From Actinomycetales bacterium (GTDB lineage: Bacteria; Actinomycetota; Actinomycetes; Actinomycetales; BWSM-131): a stretch of DNA of 25,744 nt. The notes beneath the pieces were generated by a model. The model was not told the origin of the DNA and ran no database searches. It saw nothing but the letters and a program-made list of their open reading frames with translations. Positions 8,701 through 16,049 of the stretch are shown here, one piece after another. The position numbers and the translations under genes are program-made. The DNA lies in NCBI GenBank assembly GCA_030149025.1, contig JASBSH010000045.1:1-25744 (forward strand), read 5' to 3'. The stretch's first letter is position 1. Each line of letters opens with the position of its first letter.

Positions 8701-11700
8701 TCATCGCCCCGAGCTCCCCGGACTGGAGTGCCAGAGCTTGCGTGGCGCCTCCTTGCGCGCCGCTGACCTGGTGTCCTTGACGTCGTCGCCGGGCGGTTTG
8801 ACGTCCGCGTACGGGGACTGCCGGAACCCGCTGGCGTGGACCAGCACCCGGCGGGCGACGGCCGCGGGCTGCCTGTCCTGCGCGGGCAGGGACCCACCGA
8901 ACCGGACGAGGTCGCCGGTGTCGAAGCTGGGTGGTGTCGCCATGACCGGACGGGTGGACCGGCTGGCAGCCGCCCCCACCACGGCGTCCTCGGTGAAACC
9001 GCGTTCTGCCGCCATCACCTCGTGGACGGCGGTCAGACCACCGTGGCTCCACGCCTCCCACAGCTCGGGCAGCTCCCATGCCCCTGTCGCCCGCAGGGAC
9101 ACACCGCGTGGGCCGGTACGCCGCAGCTCCCCACGCACCAGCAGCAGCCACGAGCCGAAGACCGTTGCCGCATAAGGCCCTTGGACGTCTTCGAAGAAGG
9201 TGGCGTCAACCGGCCCGAACGAGTCGTCGAGGGTGAGGAAGACGACCCGCCTGCCGGACCGGATCGGCGGTGTCTGCGTGGCCACCTTGACGCCGGCGAC
9301 CAGGAGCTCACTGCGGCTGCGCCTGCGGACGAGGTCCGTGGAGCGGGTGACCCCGAGGGCGTTCAGCAGCGGGGTGTAGAAGTCGACGACATGACGGCTG
9401 GCGTCCAGCCCGAGCACCTCCAGCTCCGCGCGGACCCGCTCCGTGCTGGTCATCTCCGGCAGGCCGCTGACGACCGTCTCGTCCGGCTGGTCGCCCAGCT
9501 CGAGGGCCAGCTGGACCGGCACCTCCCGCTGGCCCTGGTCACGGGCTCCCCCCGGTTCGGCCTGCTGGAACCCGCGCGGCGCCCCTCGCCGGACCCCGCG
9601 CGTCCAGCGCTCGAGCTCGGCGAGCTGCAGCAGCAGGTCACGGCGTGTGGCCTGCCCTCTTCTGCGCACCGGAACGGTCGACCCGAGGCCGTAGAGGGAG
9701 TCGAAAGCACCTGCTATCACCAGTCTTTCGGCGATCGGGCGGCTGACCCGCGACCGGTGCCAGAAGTCGGCCAGGGAGTGGTACGGCTGCCCGGCGACGA
9801 TGCGCTCGACCTCCGCGTCGCTGATCCCCTTCACGTCGGCTAGCGACAGGCGGATCCCGTAGGCACGTCCGTCCACCTTCTCCACCCGGTACTCCTCGCC
9901 GGAAGCGTTGACGTCGAGGCCGAGGATCGCGATACCGAGGTTGCGGGCGTCGTCCAGGATGAGGCGCTTGGGATACATCCCCGGGTCGTGGGTCAGGACG
10001 CCGGCCAGGAACGCGGCCGGGTGCCGCGCCTTCAACCAGGCCGACTGGTAGGTGGGCAGGGCGAAGGCCGCCGCGTGGGCCTTGCAGAACCCGAAGGACG
10101 CGAACGCCTTCAGCACCTCCCAGACCCGGTCCACGTCGGTCTGGCTGAACCCTCGCTCGAGGGCTCGCGACCGCCACCACGCCTCCACCTCCGCCTGGCC
10201 CGTCGGTGACCCGAGCGCCCGCCGCACCTCGTCCGCCTCGGCCCGGCTGACGTCTGCGGTGATAGCGACGATGTCGATCACCTGCTCGTGGAACACCACC
10301 ACCCCGTAGGTCTGCTCCAGCGGTTCACGCAGCCGCGGGTGCAGGTAGTCCGGCGGTTCCCAGCCCTGCCGCGCACGCAGGAACGGGGTGACCATGTCGG
10401 ACTTCACCGGCCCGGGACGGAACAGCGAGATGTCGACGATGAGGTCGGCGAACGTCTGCGGAGCGAACTTGCCCACCAGCTCCCGCTGCCCGGGCGACTC
10501 GATCTGGAAGCACCCGAGCGTCCTGGTCGAGCGGATCAACCGGAACGTGGTCTCGTCATCGAGCGGGACGGCGTCCAGGTCGATGCGGCCGGTCGCCGGG
10601 TCGAGGTAGGGCGCGTTCGCGTCGTGCCCGCCCGCCCGGGTCGCGTCCGCGCCGTCCACCCGCTCGATCTCGGCCAGGGCGTGCGCCATCGCCGACTGCA
10701 TCCGCACCCCGAGGACGTCCAGCTTGAGCAGCCCGAGGACCTCGACGTCGTCCTTGTCGAACTGGCTCATCGGGAACCCCTGCCAGCTGGTCTCCACCGG
10801 GGTCCGGTCGCCGAGTGTCGCGTCGGACAGGAGGACACCGCAGGGGTGCAGTGCGATGTGCCGGGGCAGGGCGTCGAGCCGTTCGACGAGCTCGAAGAAC
10901 AGTGCCAGGTCGCCGTTGCCGAGACCGGACGCTCGCAGCTCCGGCAGCTCCGCGATGGCGCCCCGCGCATCCTTGGCGCGGATGTGCGGGAAGGCCTTGG
11001 CGATGGCGTCGATCTCGGCCTGCGGCATGCCGAGCGCGGCGCCCACGTCCCGGACGGCGTGCCGGACCCGGTAGGTGTCCATCATCGACACGCAGCTGAC
11101 CCGGTCGGACCCGAACCGTTCGAGGATCTGCTCGTAGACGTCGGTACGCCGGGCGGACTCGACGTCGATGTCGATGTCGGGCAGCTCCGCGCGCAAAGGG
11201 GTGCAGAAGCGTTCCATCTGCAGGCCGTGGGCGAGCGGGTCCACCCCGGAGATGCCGAGCAGGTAGTTGACCAGGCTGCCGGCGCCGGAGCCGCGCGCCG
11301 CGACCCTCACGTCCATCTCGCGGATCAGGTCGCACACCTCCGCCACGGTGAGGAAGTAGGTGGCGTACCCGAGGGCGGAGACCGTGGCCAGCTCGTCGTC
11401 CAGCCGGTCCAGCGCATCCCGCCAGCGGGCAGCGGAGGCTCCGGGGTAACGCCGCCCGATACCTGCCTCGCACCGCCCACGCAGAACGTGGTTCACGTCG
11501 ACGTCCGGTGTCCACCCGGGGACGACGACCGCGGGCTCGGGCAGGTGGACCCGGCCGATGCCGAGATCCGCGGCGGGGTCGAGCCGGCAGCGTGCCGCGA
11601 TGCGTTCGGTCTGCGCCAGCAGGTCGTTTCCACCGCCCGGGTCACCGGCCGCGTCGGCCACCCGGTGCGCGAGCGCGGTCATCTCCGCCGCGCCGGCGAG

Positions 11701-12552
11701 ATGGGCCCTGGAGGTCGTGCGGTCGGTGTTGCGCACCGACAGGGGCACGAGCCGGCGGGCGGCGTCCAGCACGTCGGCGGTGATCGCGCCGTCCGGGGTC
11801 GTGTAGCGAACGGCGTTGGTGAGAACCGCGGGCAGCCCCGTCTGGCGGGCGAACGAGAGCATCGCCGCGGCGTGACCGAGGCTCGCCGGTGTCCCGGGAG
11901 GGCCTTCGTGGCAGACGACCTCGATGGCCAGGGCTCCCAGCGGAAGGGCGTCGTACCAGTGGGCGAGCACCGCCCTCGCAACGTCGGCGCGACGGGCGAG
12001 GATCGCACGGCCGATCTCCGAGTCCGGTCCCAGCAGCACGGTCAGGGCCGGTTCGTCGTCAGCCGAGGACGCTGCCGGCGCGGGCGAGCAGGCGTGCTCG
12101 CCGACCAGGGCGGTGGTGGCCACCGGAACGCCCCGCTCGCCGCGCAGGTGCATCGCCGACACCAGCCGGCACAACCGCGCCCAGCCAGCGCCTGCTGGTC
12201 CGCCGCCACCGGCACCGTGCGCCAGCACGGTGACTCGAGGCAACCGCGGGTCGACGCTCGCACCGCCTCGTACCGGACCGGGAAGCCTTCTACCCCAGCC
12301 GTTGTGTCGTGCCCACTCACCGGGAAGGAGCCCGCTCGGTTCGACGGCGAGGTCTGTGCCGAGAAGAGGCGTGATACCGGCCCGGTCGCAGGCGGTGACG
12401 AACTTGACCGCCCCGTACAACCCGTCCCGGTCGGTGAGCGCGAGGGACGACAGCCCCAGCTCGACCGCTCGCGTGACGATCTCGTCCGGGCTCGAGGCGC
12501 CGTACTGCATGGAGCAGCCGGAGGCGACGTGCAGGTGGGTGAACTGCGTCAT
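8701..12552 (-). CDS. dnaE2: Error-prone DNA polymerase III alpha subunit, DnaE2/ImuC type
   Basis: A 1283-residue C-family polymerase. The catalytic aspartates are visible: Asp459 and Asp461 in LPDIDIDVES, and Asp612 in LLKLDVLGVR. A palm/finger block (QIESPGQRELVGKFAP, ISLFRPGPVKSDMVTPF, ASFGFCKAHAAAFALPTYQSAWLKARHP) and a C-terminal OB fold (VVFLTLDDSFGPVDATFFEDVQGPY) follow. The PHP domain looks metal-deficient: the usual HxHS motif reads HLHVAS and the usual TDHD reads TDRD. This points to the mutagenic, non-proofreading DnaE2 class rather than the replicative DnaE1. The protein is longer than typical DnaE2, partly because of an Ala/Gly-rich stretch at residues 75-160. The ATG at 12552 lies five bases after the HEPN gene's stop, with GATGAGG just upstream. 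It is part of the LexA-box operon. Confidence 0.93.
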   Translation of the reverse strand: MTQFTHLHVASGCSMQYGASSPDEIVTRAVELGLSSLALTDRDGLYGAVKFVTACDRAGITPLLGTDLAVEPSGLLPGEWARHNGWGRRLPGPVRGGASVDPRLPRVTVLAHGAGGGGPAGAGWARLCRLVSAMHLRGERGVPVATTALVGEHACSPAPAASSADDEPALTVLLGPDSEIGRAILARRADVARAVLAHWYDALPLGALAIEVVCHEGPPGTPASLGHAAAMLSFARQTGLPAVLTNAVRYTTPDGAITADVLDAARRLVPLSVRNTDRTTSRAHLAGAAEMTALAHRVADAAGDPGGGNDLLAQTERIAARCRLDPAADLGIGRVHLPEPAVVVPGWTPDVDVNHVLRGRCEAGIGRRYPGASAARWRDALDRLDDELATVSALGYATYFLTVAEVCDLIREMDVRVAARGSGAGSLVNYLLGISGVDPLAHGLQMERFCTPLRAELPDIDIDVESARRTDVYEQILERFGSDRVSCVSMMDTYRVRHAVRDVGAALGMPQAEIDAIAKAFPHIRAKDARGAIAELPELRASGLGNGDLALFFELVERLDALPRHIALHPCGVLLSDATLGDRTPVETSWQGFPMSQFDKDDVEVLGLLKLDVLGVRMQSAMAHALAEIERVDGADATRAGGHDANAPYLDPATGRIDLDAVPLDDETTFRLIRSTRTLGCFQIESPGQRELVGKFAPQTFADLIVDISLFRPGPVKSDMVTPFLRARQGWEPPDYLHPRLREPLEQTYGVVVFHEQVIDIVAITADVSRAEADEVRRALGSPTGQAEVEAWWRSRALERGFSQTDVDRVWEVLKAFASFGFCKAHAAAFALPTYQSAWLKARHPAAFLAGVLTHDPGMYPKRLILDDARNLGIAILGLDVNASGEEYRVEKVDGRAYGIRLSLADVKGISDAEVERIVAGQPYHSLADFWHRSRVSRPIAERLVIAGAFDSLYGLGSTVPVRRRGQATRRDLLLQLAELERWTRGVRRGAPRGFQQAEPGGARDQGQREVPVQLALELGDQPDETVVSGLPEMTSTERVRAELEVLGLDASRHVVDFYTPLLNALGVTRSTDLVRRRSRSELLVAGVKVATQTPPIRSGRRVVFLTLDDSFGPVDATFFEDVQGPYAATVFGSWLLLVRGELRRTGPRGVSLRATGAWELPELWEAWSHGGLTAVHEVMAAERGFTEDAVVGAAASRSTRPVMATPPSFDTGDLVRFGGSLPAQDRQPAAVARRVLVHASGFRQSPYADVKPPGDDVKDTRSAARKEAPRKLWHSSPGSSGR

Positions 12553-12557
12553 CTACC

Positions 12558-12983
12558 TCATCTCAGCTCTCTTGGCACACCAAGGACCTCGGCGACCACC
12601 AGCGCGAACGCCTCGGCGTCGCGCAGCAGGTCGTCGGCGTCCCTGGCGCTGACGACATCGACACGACCGGCTTCGACCGCAGCCCGCCTGGAGGCACTGG
12701 TGGCGAAGAAGCTCGCCCACTCCCCCAGCTCCGGGGCGACCCGCGGGAGGAGCTCCCAGACGTTCAACGTCCGCCCACGGCGGCCACCGGCCGGCCTGCC
12801 CCTGACCGCCAGCACCGCGGCGGCGGCCCGCAACGCCGCCAGGTGGGCGGCGACGTAGCGCTCCGCCGGTGTCGCCGCTGCACGTGCGACGGTCAACCCG
12901 TCCCGGGAGCGGTCGAGCTGGTCCAGGGCGGCGACCAGCGCGGTCGGGGCCGCCGGCGGCCTGACCAGTACGGGGTGGGCCAT
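12558..12983 (-). CDS. SAV_6107-family HEPN domain protein
   Basis: A 141-residue, Ala/Arg-rich helical protein matching the actinobacterial SAV_6107 HEPN family. The stretch ERYVAAHLAALRAAAAVLAV (residues 41-60) contains R42-x4-H47, which fits the Rx4-6H motif of RNA-cleaving HEPN proteins. A second conserved block is NVWELLPRVAPELGEWASFFA (about 74-94). The biochemical function of this family is unknown; an RNase role is inference from the motif. The ATG at 12983 has GGAAGGAG seven bases upstream. It lies 30 bp after DUF6504 and five bp before dnaE2, so it should be made together with the mutagenic polymerase. Confidence 0.85.
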   Translation of the reverse strand: MAHPVLVRPPAAPTALVAALDQLDRSRDGLTVARAAATPAERYVAAHLAALRAAAAVLAVRGRPAGGRRGRTLNVWELLPRVAPELGEWASFFATSASRRAAVEAGRVDVVSARDADDLLRDAEAFALVVAEVLGVPRELR

Positions 12984-13013
12984 TCTGACGCTCCTTCCCA
13001 GTCCTGCTCTCGC

Positions 13014-13391
13014 TCAGTCGGACACCCGCAACAGCCGCCATGACCGGTCCTCGGTGGCATCACCTGCCCGGCCGGGTTCAGCGGAACCGGCAGGAAGGCG
13101 GCACAGGTCATAGACCCCACTGCCGCTCTGCCGCCCCGAGCTCGCCTCGACTCGCCAGATCTCCCGGTCCGTCGCGAGGTCCCGCAGGCTCTTCGGAGGG
13201 CCCGGACGCCGGGACAGCGCCGGCCCCTCGACCCACCACGCCTCCCGCTCGTACCAGTGCGCCAGCACGCGCCTGATCACATACAGCCGGCCCTGCCACA
13301 AGAACTGCGAGGGAGGCTGCGGCACGCCGGCAGGCTGTGCCGTGCGAGCGGTCGTTCGAGTGGTCGTTGGAGTGGTCGTTGGAGTGGTCAT
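13014..13391 (-). CDS. DUF6504-like protein, first gene of the dnaE2 operon
   Basis: A 125-residue protein. A Thr/Pro repeat N-terminus (residues 2-17) leads into the core FLWQGRLYVIRRVLAHWYERE, then WWVEGPAL and REIWRVEAS, and ends GVYDLCRLPAG and DRSWRLLRVSD. This pattern matches the short DUF6504 proteins found beside actinobacterial ImuB/DnaE2 genes; function unknown. The ATG at 13391 has GGAGGGAG eight bases upstream. The frame stays open to 13721, so a longer form starting at ATG 13634, inside the LexA box, is possible. A 12-bp repeat lies at its 5' end. ImuB and ImuA, the usual neighbours, are not present in the window. Confidence 0.75.
   Translation of the reverse strand: MTTPTTTPTTTRTTARTAQPAGVPQPPSQFLWQGRLYVIRRVLAHWYEREAWWVEGPALSRRPGPPKSLRDLATDREIWRVEASSGRQSGSGVYDLCRLPAGSAEPGRAGDATEDRSWRLLRVSD
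13351..13386 (-). repeat. Three 12-bp tandem repeats at the start of DUF6504
   Basis: On the plus strand the unit is GTCGTTGGAGTG, in three copies (first with one mismatch) followed by a partial copy. It encodes the TTPT/TTRT repeat at the N-terminus of the DUF6504 protein. It starts five bp inside the coding region and is a likely site of length variation. Confidence 0.8.
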
Positions 13392-13624
13392 CCCGATGCT
13401 CCCTCCACGGGTCGAGCGGTCTCGTCGGACCGGCGGGGGAACGCCTGCGTCCAGGGGGACGACGGGTGGTCCGGGCTTCCCCACCCGGACCGACCCGCCG
13501 TGTGCCGTGCGACCATGACGGGGTCGAGTCGCCTCGGTCGACGGCACAACCGGCGGGATCGCGACACCCACCGGCTCGCCTCGGCGGCGTTCTCCTCGGC
13601 CGTCTCGTCGGGCGACCAAGGATT

Positions 13625-13640
13625 TCGAACGCATGTTCGA
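13625..13640. promoter_or_regulatory. LexA (SOS) box
   Basis: TCGAAC-GCAT-GTTCGA is a perfect inverted repeat and an exact match to the actinobacterial/mycobacterial SOS box TCGAAC-N4-GTTCGA. It overlaps the last base of the -10 element of the minus-strand promoter, an ideal place for repression. Expected result: LexA repression of DUF6504-HEPN-dnaE2-(methyltransferase)-dinB, relieved by RecA after damage. It is 120 bp from the sprT start and could also act on that side. Confidence 0.93.
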
Positions 13641-13667
13641 TATTACCCCGCTCCGGCGATCTGTCAA
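13640..13667 (-). promoter_or_regulatory. Promoter of the dnaE2 operon
   Basis: On the minus strand TTGACA (13667-13662) is followed after 16 bp by TAATAT (13645-13640). It is the best consensus-like promoter in the window. The LexA box begins at the last base of the -10 and covers the start site. Confidence 0.85.
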
Positions 13668-13759
13668 CGGGAAGGGTCCGTCCTCCGGAGACTGTCGGAC
13701 CGATCCTCTACCGTGCGTCACGCGAGGGGTCCGATTCGACGAAGGAGCGTGGCGCAGCG

Positions 13760-14518
13760 ATGCAGATCACCGACGCGCGCCGGATGGCCCGAGGTCTCAT
13801 GGACGAGCACGGCCTGACCGGTTGGCGACTGGTCTTCGACAACGCGAAGACCCGGGCGGGCGTGTGCCGGCCCAGCCGCAAGGAGATCGGCCTGAGCAGG
13901 GCACTCACCCAGCTGCACTCGGAGGCCGAGGTCCGCGACACCGTCCTGCACGAGATCGCCCATGCGCTGGCCGGCACGGGACACGGCCACGATGCCGTCT
14001 GGCGCGCCAAGGCATTGGCGATCGGCTGCAGCGGCACCCGCTGCGTACCGGAGACGGCACCCCGCGTGGAGGGTGCATGGAAGGGCACCTGCCCGGCAGG
14101 GCACGTCGTCACCCGCCACCGGCGCCCGGAACGGGTCATGTCGTGCCGGCACTGCGCCTCGTCCTTCGACGCCGCGGCCCTGCTCCGGTGGACGTGGAAC
14201 GGCCGCACCGTCCCCATGCACCCCCGGTACATGGCCGAGTTGGAGCAGATCCTGGCGCGGCAGGCGAACCCCGCCGCCGGGCAGGTCGGGGCGTTCGGCT
14301 CGGACATCGCGGCCCAGGACCAGCCGGTCGCCGCCCAGCGACTGCTACCGCGCTCGCGACCGCCCCTGCTCCCCGTCGGCGCCACCGTACGGATCGGTGG
14401 TACGGGGAAGTACGCGGGCCTCGTCGGCAAGGTCGTCAAACGCGGACGCACGCGCTACCACGTGCAGGTGAGGGCGGGCGTGCTCACCGTTCCCTTCGAC
14501 ATGCTGGAGGCGAGGTGA
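13760..14518 (+). CDS. SprT-like zinc metalloprotease
   Basis: A 252-residue protein. The SprT core has HEIAH (residues 64-68) as zinc ligands plus catalytic Glu, and a third His77 in HGHDAVW. A Cys/His zinc-ribbon-like segment follows (Cys111, His115, Cys129, Cys132). After a linker, residues about 205-252 form a small KOW-like beta module (VGATVRIGGTGKYAGLVGKV). SprT-type proteases, including eukaryotic Spartan, digest proteins crosslinked to DNA; that role for bacterial members is plausible but not proven here. The ATG at 13760 has GAAGGAG 12 bases upstream, which is long but usable. It is divergent from the SOS operon across a shared control region, which suggests a DNA-damage role. Confidence 0.87.
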   Translation: MQITDARRMARGLMDEHGLTGWRLVFDNAKTRAGVCRPSRKEIGLSRALTQLHSEAEVRDTVLHEIAHALAGTGHGHDAVWRAKALAIGCSGTRCVPETAPRVEGAWKGTCPAGHVVTRHRRPERVMSCRHCASSFDAAALLRWTWNGRTVPMHPRYMAELEQILARQANPAAGQVGAFGSDIAAQDQPVAAQRLLPRSRPPLLPVGATVRIGGTGKYAGLVGKVVKRGRTRYHVQVRAGVLTVPFDMLEAR

Positions 14519-14581
14519 CGACACCTCCCCACGCCGTGGTCGCTCCTTGAGACCGAGAGGCGATGTGATCAGCAACACGGC

Positions 14582-14587
14582 TACCGT
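14582..14587 (+). promoter_or_regulatory. Possible leaderless -10 for the YbaK-like gene
   Basis: TACCGT ends six bases before the ATG at 14594, and no ribosome site is present. This is a TANNNT -10 at leaderless spacing. Confidence 0.5.
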
Positions 14588-14593
14588 CGGCGC

Positions 14594-15112
14594 ATGACGA
14601 GCCAGACGGGCACCGAGGACCTCGCTCATCACCCTGCTGTCAACCGTGTGCGCGAGACGCTCCGCGGCCTTCAGGCGCAGGGCGAGGTCGTCGTCCTCGA
14701 CGAGCACGTCCGGACCGCCGCGCAGGCAGCCGAGAAGCTGGGGGTGACCGTCGGGCAGATCGCCAACTCCCTGATCTTCGCGGTGCCGGACGAGTCGGCG
14801 CCGGACGGTCACCGCGCGGTACTGGTGCTCACCTCGGGCGCGCACCGGGTCGACACCGACCATGTGGCAGCACTGCTCGAGGTGCCACGGCTCGAGCGTG
14901 CGACCCCGGAGTTCGTCCGCCGCAGAACGGGTTTCGTCATCGGGGGCGTGGCCCCGGTCGGGCACATCCAGCCCGTGCAGACCCTGGTCGACGTGGCGCT
15001 GGCCACCTACGACCAGGTCTGGGCCGCGGCCGGTCACCCCCGGACGGTGTTCCCGACCCGGTACGACGAGCTGCTGCGGATCACCGCCGGCCAGCCGGTC
15101 GAGGTGGACTGA
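14594..15112 (+). CDS. YbaK/EbsC-type aminoacyl-tRNA deacylase
   Basis: A 172-residue protein of the YbaK/ProX fold, which hydrolyses misacylated tRNA (for example Cys- or Ala-tRNA-Pro). Family features seen: HVRTAAQAAEKLGVTVGQIANSLIF (about residues 37-61), the LVLTSGAHRVD strand (76-86), FVRRRTGFVIGGVAPVGH (about 107-124) and a final HPRTVFPTRYDELLRIT. Substrate specificity cannot be read. The ATG at 14594 has no Shine-Dalgarno sequence but a TACCGT -10 six bases upstream, so a leaderless mRNA is likely. The gene stands alone: sprT ends 75 bp upstream with no obvious coupling, and a GC-rich hairpin follows the stop. Confidence 0.9.
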   Translation: MTSQTGTEDLAHHPAVNRVRETLRGLQAQGEVVVLDEHVRTAAQAAEKLGVTVGQIANSLIFAVPDESAPDGHRAVLVLTSGAHRVDTDHVAALLEVPRLERATPEFVRRRTGFVIGGVAPVGHIQPVQTLVDVALATYDQVWAAAGHPRTVFPTRYDELLRITAGQPVEVD

Positions 15113-15132
15113 CCGGCCGACCGTGCGGCCGG
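15113..15132 (+). terminator. GC-rich hairpin after the YbaK-like gene
   Basis: CCGGCCG, a six-base loop ACCGTG and CGGCCGG form a perfect 7-bp stem directly after the stop codon. There is no T-tract, as is common for weak terminators in GC-rich actinomycetes. Termination is inferred from position. Confidence 0.4.
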
Positions 15133-15264
15133 ACGGCCGAACGGCACCCCGTGTCGCGTCGCCCTGGCTTCCCCCCTTGGAACCAGGCGGGCGCGATACG
15201 CGGCGCCGTCCTCCTCGTTGACACCGCCAGGACCGTCCGGTGCAGTGGTGATGACGACGACCAA

Positions 15265-15275
15265 GCGAAATTCGC
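15265..15275. promoter_or_regulatory. Palindrome upstream of the carotenoid operon
   Basis: GCGAA-A-TTCGC is a perfect inverted repeat in the likely -35 region of the CrtA-like gene (its TAGGGT -10 is at 15293). It could be an operator for a light- or stress-responsive regulator. No regulator is encoded next to it. Confidence 0.4.
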
Positions 15276-15292
15276 CCGGACGGCAGACCCCG

Positions 15293-15298
15293 TAGGGT
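15293..15298 (+). promoter_or_regulatory. Likely leaderless -10 for the carotenoid tailoring operon
   Basis: TAGGGT ends seven bases before the ATG at 15306, with no ribosome site. TTCGCC at 15271-15276 is a possible, weak -35 with 16-bp spacing. Confidence 0.5.
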
Positions 15299-15305
15299 CA
15301 CTGGC

Positions 15306-16049
15306 ATGACCGATGTGGTCACCCTGCACCTGTGGGGTGTCGCGCCGTCGCGCGTGCCACTTGCCCTGCTCCGGATGGCCACCGACCGCCCGTTGCTGGC
15401 GAACCAGCCGGCCAGGTTCACCCGCCTGCTCGGCACCGGCCGTGGCCGGCGGTTCACGCCCCGGGACGCGGACCCGACCCACTGGGCCGTCCTGGCCACC
15501 TGGGAGGACCGGTGCGCGGCGGATGCCTTCGAGCGATCGCCCACGGTGACCGGCTGGCGGCGCATCGCGCGGGAGGAGCTGCGCCTGGTCCTGCAGCCCG
15601 TCAGCAGCCGCGGCCGGTGGGCCGGCCGCCACCCGTTCCGGGTGGAGGACCCGCCGGATCGCCACGAGCACACCGACAGCCAGCACACCGACAGCCGGCA
15701 CACCGACGGCCCGGTCGCCAGCATCACCCGGGCCAGGATCAGGCCGACGCTGCTGCACCGCTTCAACGCCACGGTCCCGGCGGTCGCCTCCGGTCTGAAC
15801 GACGCCGACGGGCTGCTCCTCGGCGTCGGCATCGGCGAGCTGCCGGTCGGCCTTCAGGGCACCCTCACCGTGTGGAAGGACGCCGACAGCCTCAGACGCT
15901 TCGCCTACCGGGGGCGGCCGCACGCCGAGGCGATCAGGCGCACGGCGGAGCTGGGTTGGTACTCCGAGGAGCTGTTCGCCCGGTTCCGTGTGCTGTCCGC
16001 CGAGGGAACCCACCGGGGACGGTCCCTCACCGCCGGGACGCTCCGGTGA
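15306..16049 (+). CDS. Spheroidene monooxygenase-like protein (CrtA family)
   Basis: A 247-residue protein with the CrtA family pattern. The N-terminal half has FTRLLGTGRGRRFTPRDADP, WAVLATWEDR and QPVSSRGRWAGRHPF; the C-terminal half has LGVGIGELPVGLQGTLTVW, LRRFAYRGRPHAEAIRRTAELGWYSEELFARF. CrtA of purple bacteria adds a C-2 keto group to acyclic carotenoids such as spheroidene; whether this actinobacterial homologue does the same is inference. A HTDS repeat (residues 121-135) is inserted between the halves. The ATG at 15306 appears leaderless. The stop overlaps the cruF start (GTGA), so it is the first gene of a coupled carotenoid operon. Confidence 0.8.
   Translation: MTDVVTLHLWGVAPSRVPLALLRMATDRPLLANQPARFTRLLGTGRGRRFTPRDADPTHWAVLATWEDRCAADAFERSPTVTGWRRIAREELRLVLQPVSSRGRWAGRHPFRVEDPPDRHEHTDSQHTDSRHTDGPVASITRARIRPTLLHRFNATVPAVASGLNDADGLLLGVGIGELPVGLQGTLTVWKDADSLRRFAYRGRPHAEAIRRTAELGWYSEELFARFRVLSAEGTHRGRSLTAGTLR
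15666..15710 (+). repeat. Three 15-bp tandem repeats in the CrtA-like gene
   Basis: The unit is close to CAGCACACCGACAGC, three copies starting at 15666, 15681 and 15696. In frame it encodes x-H-T-D-S/G. It falls in the linker between two conserved halves of the protein and so is probably a tolerated local expansion. Confidence 0.85.

Larger units (their letters stand above)
13392..13759. promoter_or_regulatory. Divergent control region, SOS operon / sprT
   Basis: This 368-bp gap separates the DUF6504 and sprT starts. It contains the LexA box and promoter described separately, a TACCGT possible -10 for sprT at 13709-13714, GAAGGAG at 13741-13747 before sprT, and an inverted repeat GGTCCG (13675-13680) / CGGACC (13696-13701). 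The stretch 13392-13620 holds nothing recognised beyond an in-frame upstream extension of DUF6504. If the promoter at 13645-13667 is used, it would be a leader of roughly 240 bases. Confidence 0.7.

Noticed and set aside
6822..8780. 652-residue open frame on the plus strand
   Set aside because: Antisense to dinB and the methyltransferase, both clear genes with intact motifs.
10288..12858. 856-residue open frame on the plus strand
   Set aside because: Antisense to dnaE2, whose catalytic motifs are complete. The composition is Arg/Gly/Val-rich without domains.
12558..12983. HEPN protein as the toxin of a toxin-antitoxin pair
   Set aside because: No nucleotidyltransferase (MNT) or other antitoxin-like partner is adjacent; the neighbours are DUF6504 and dnaE2.
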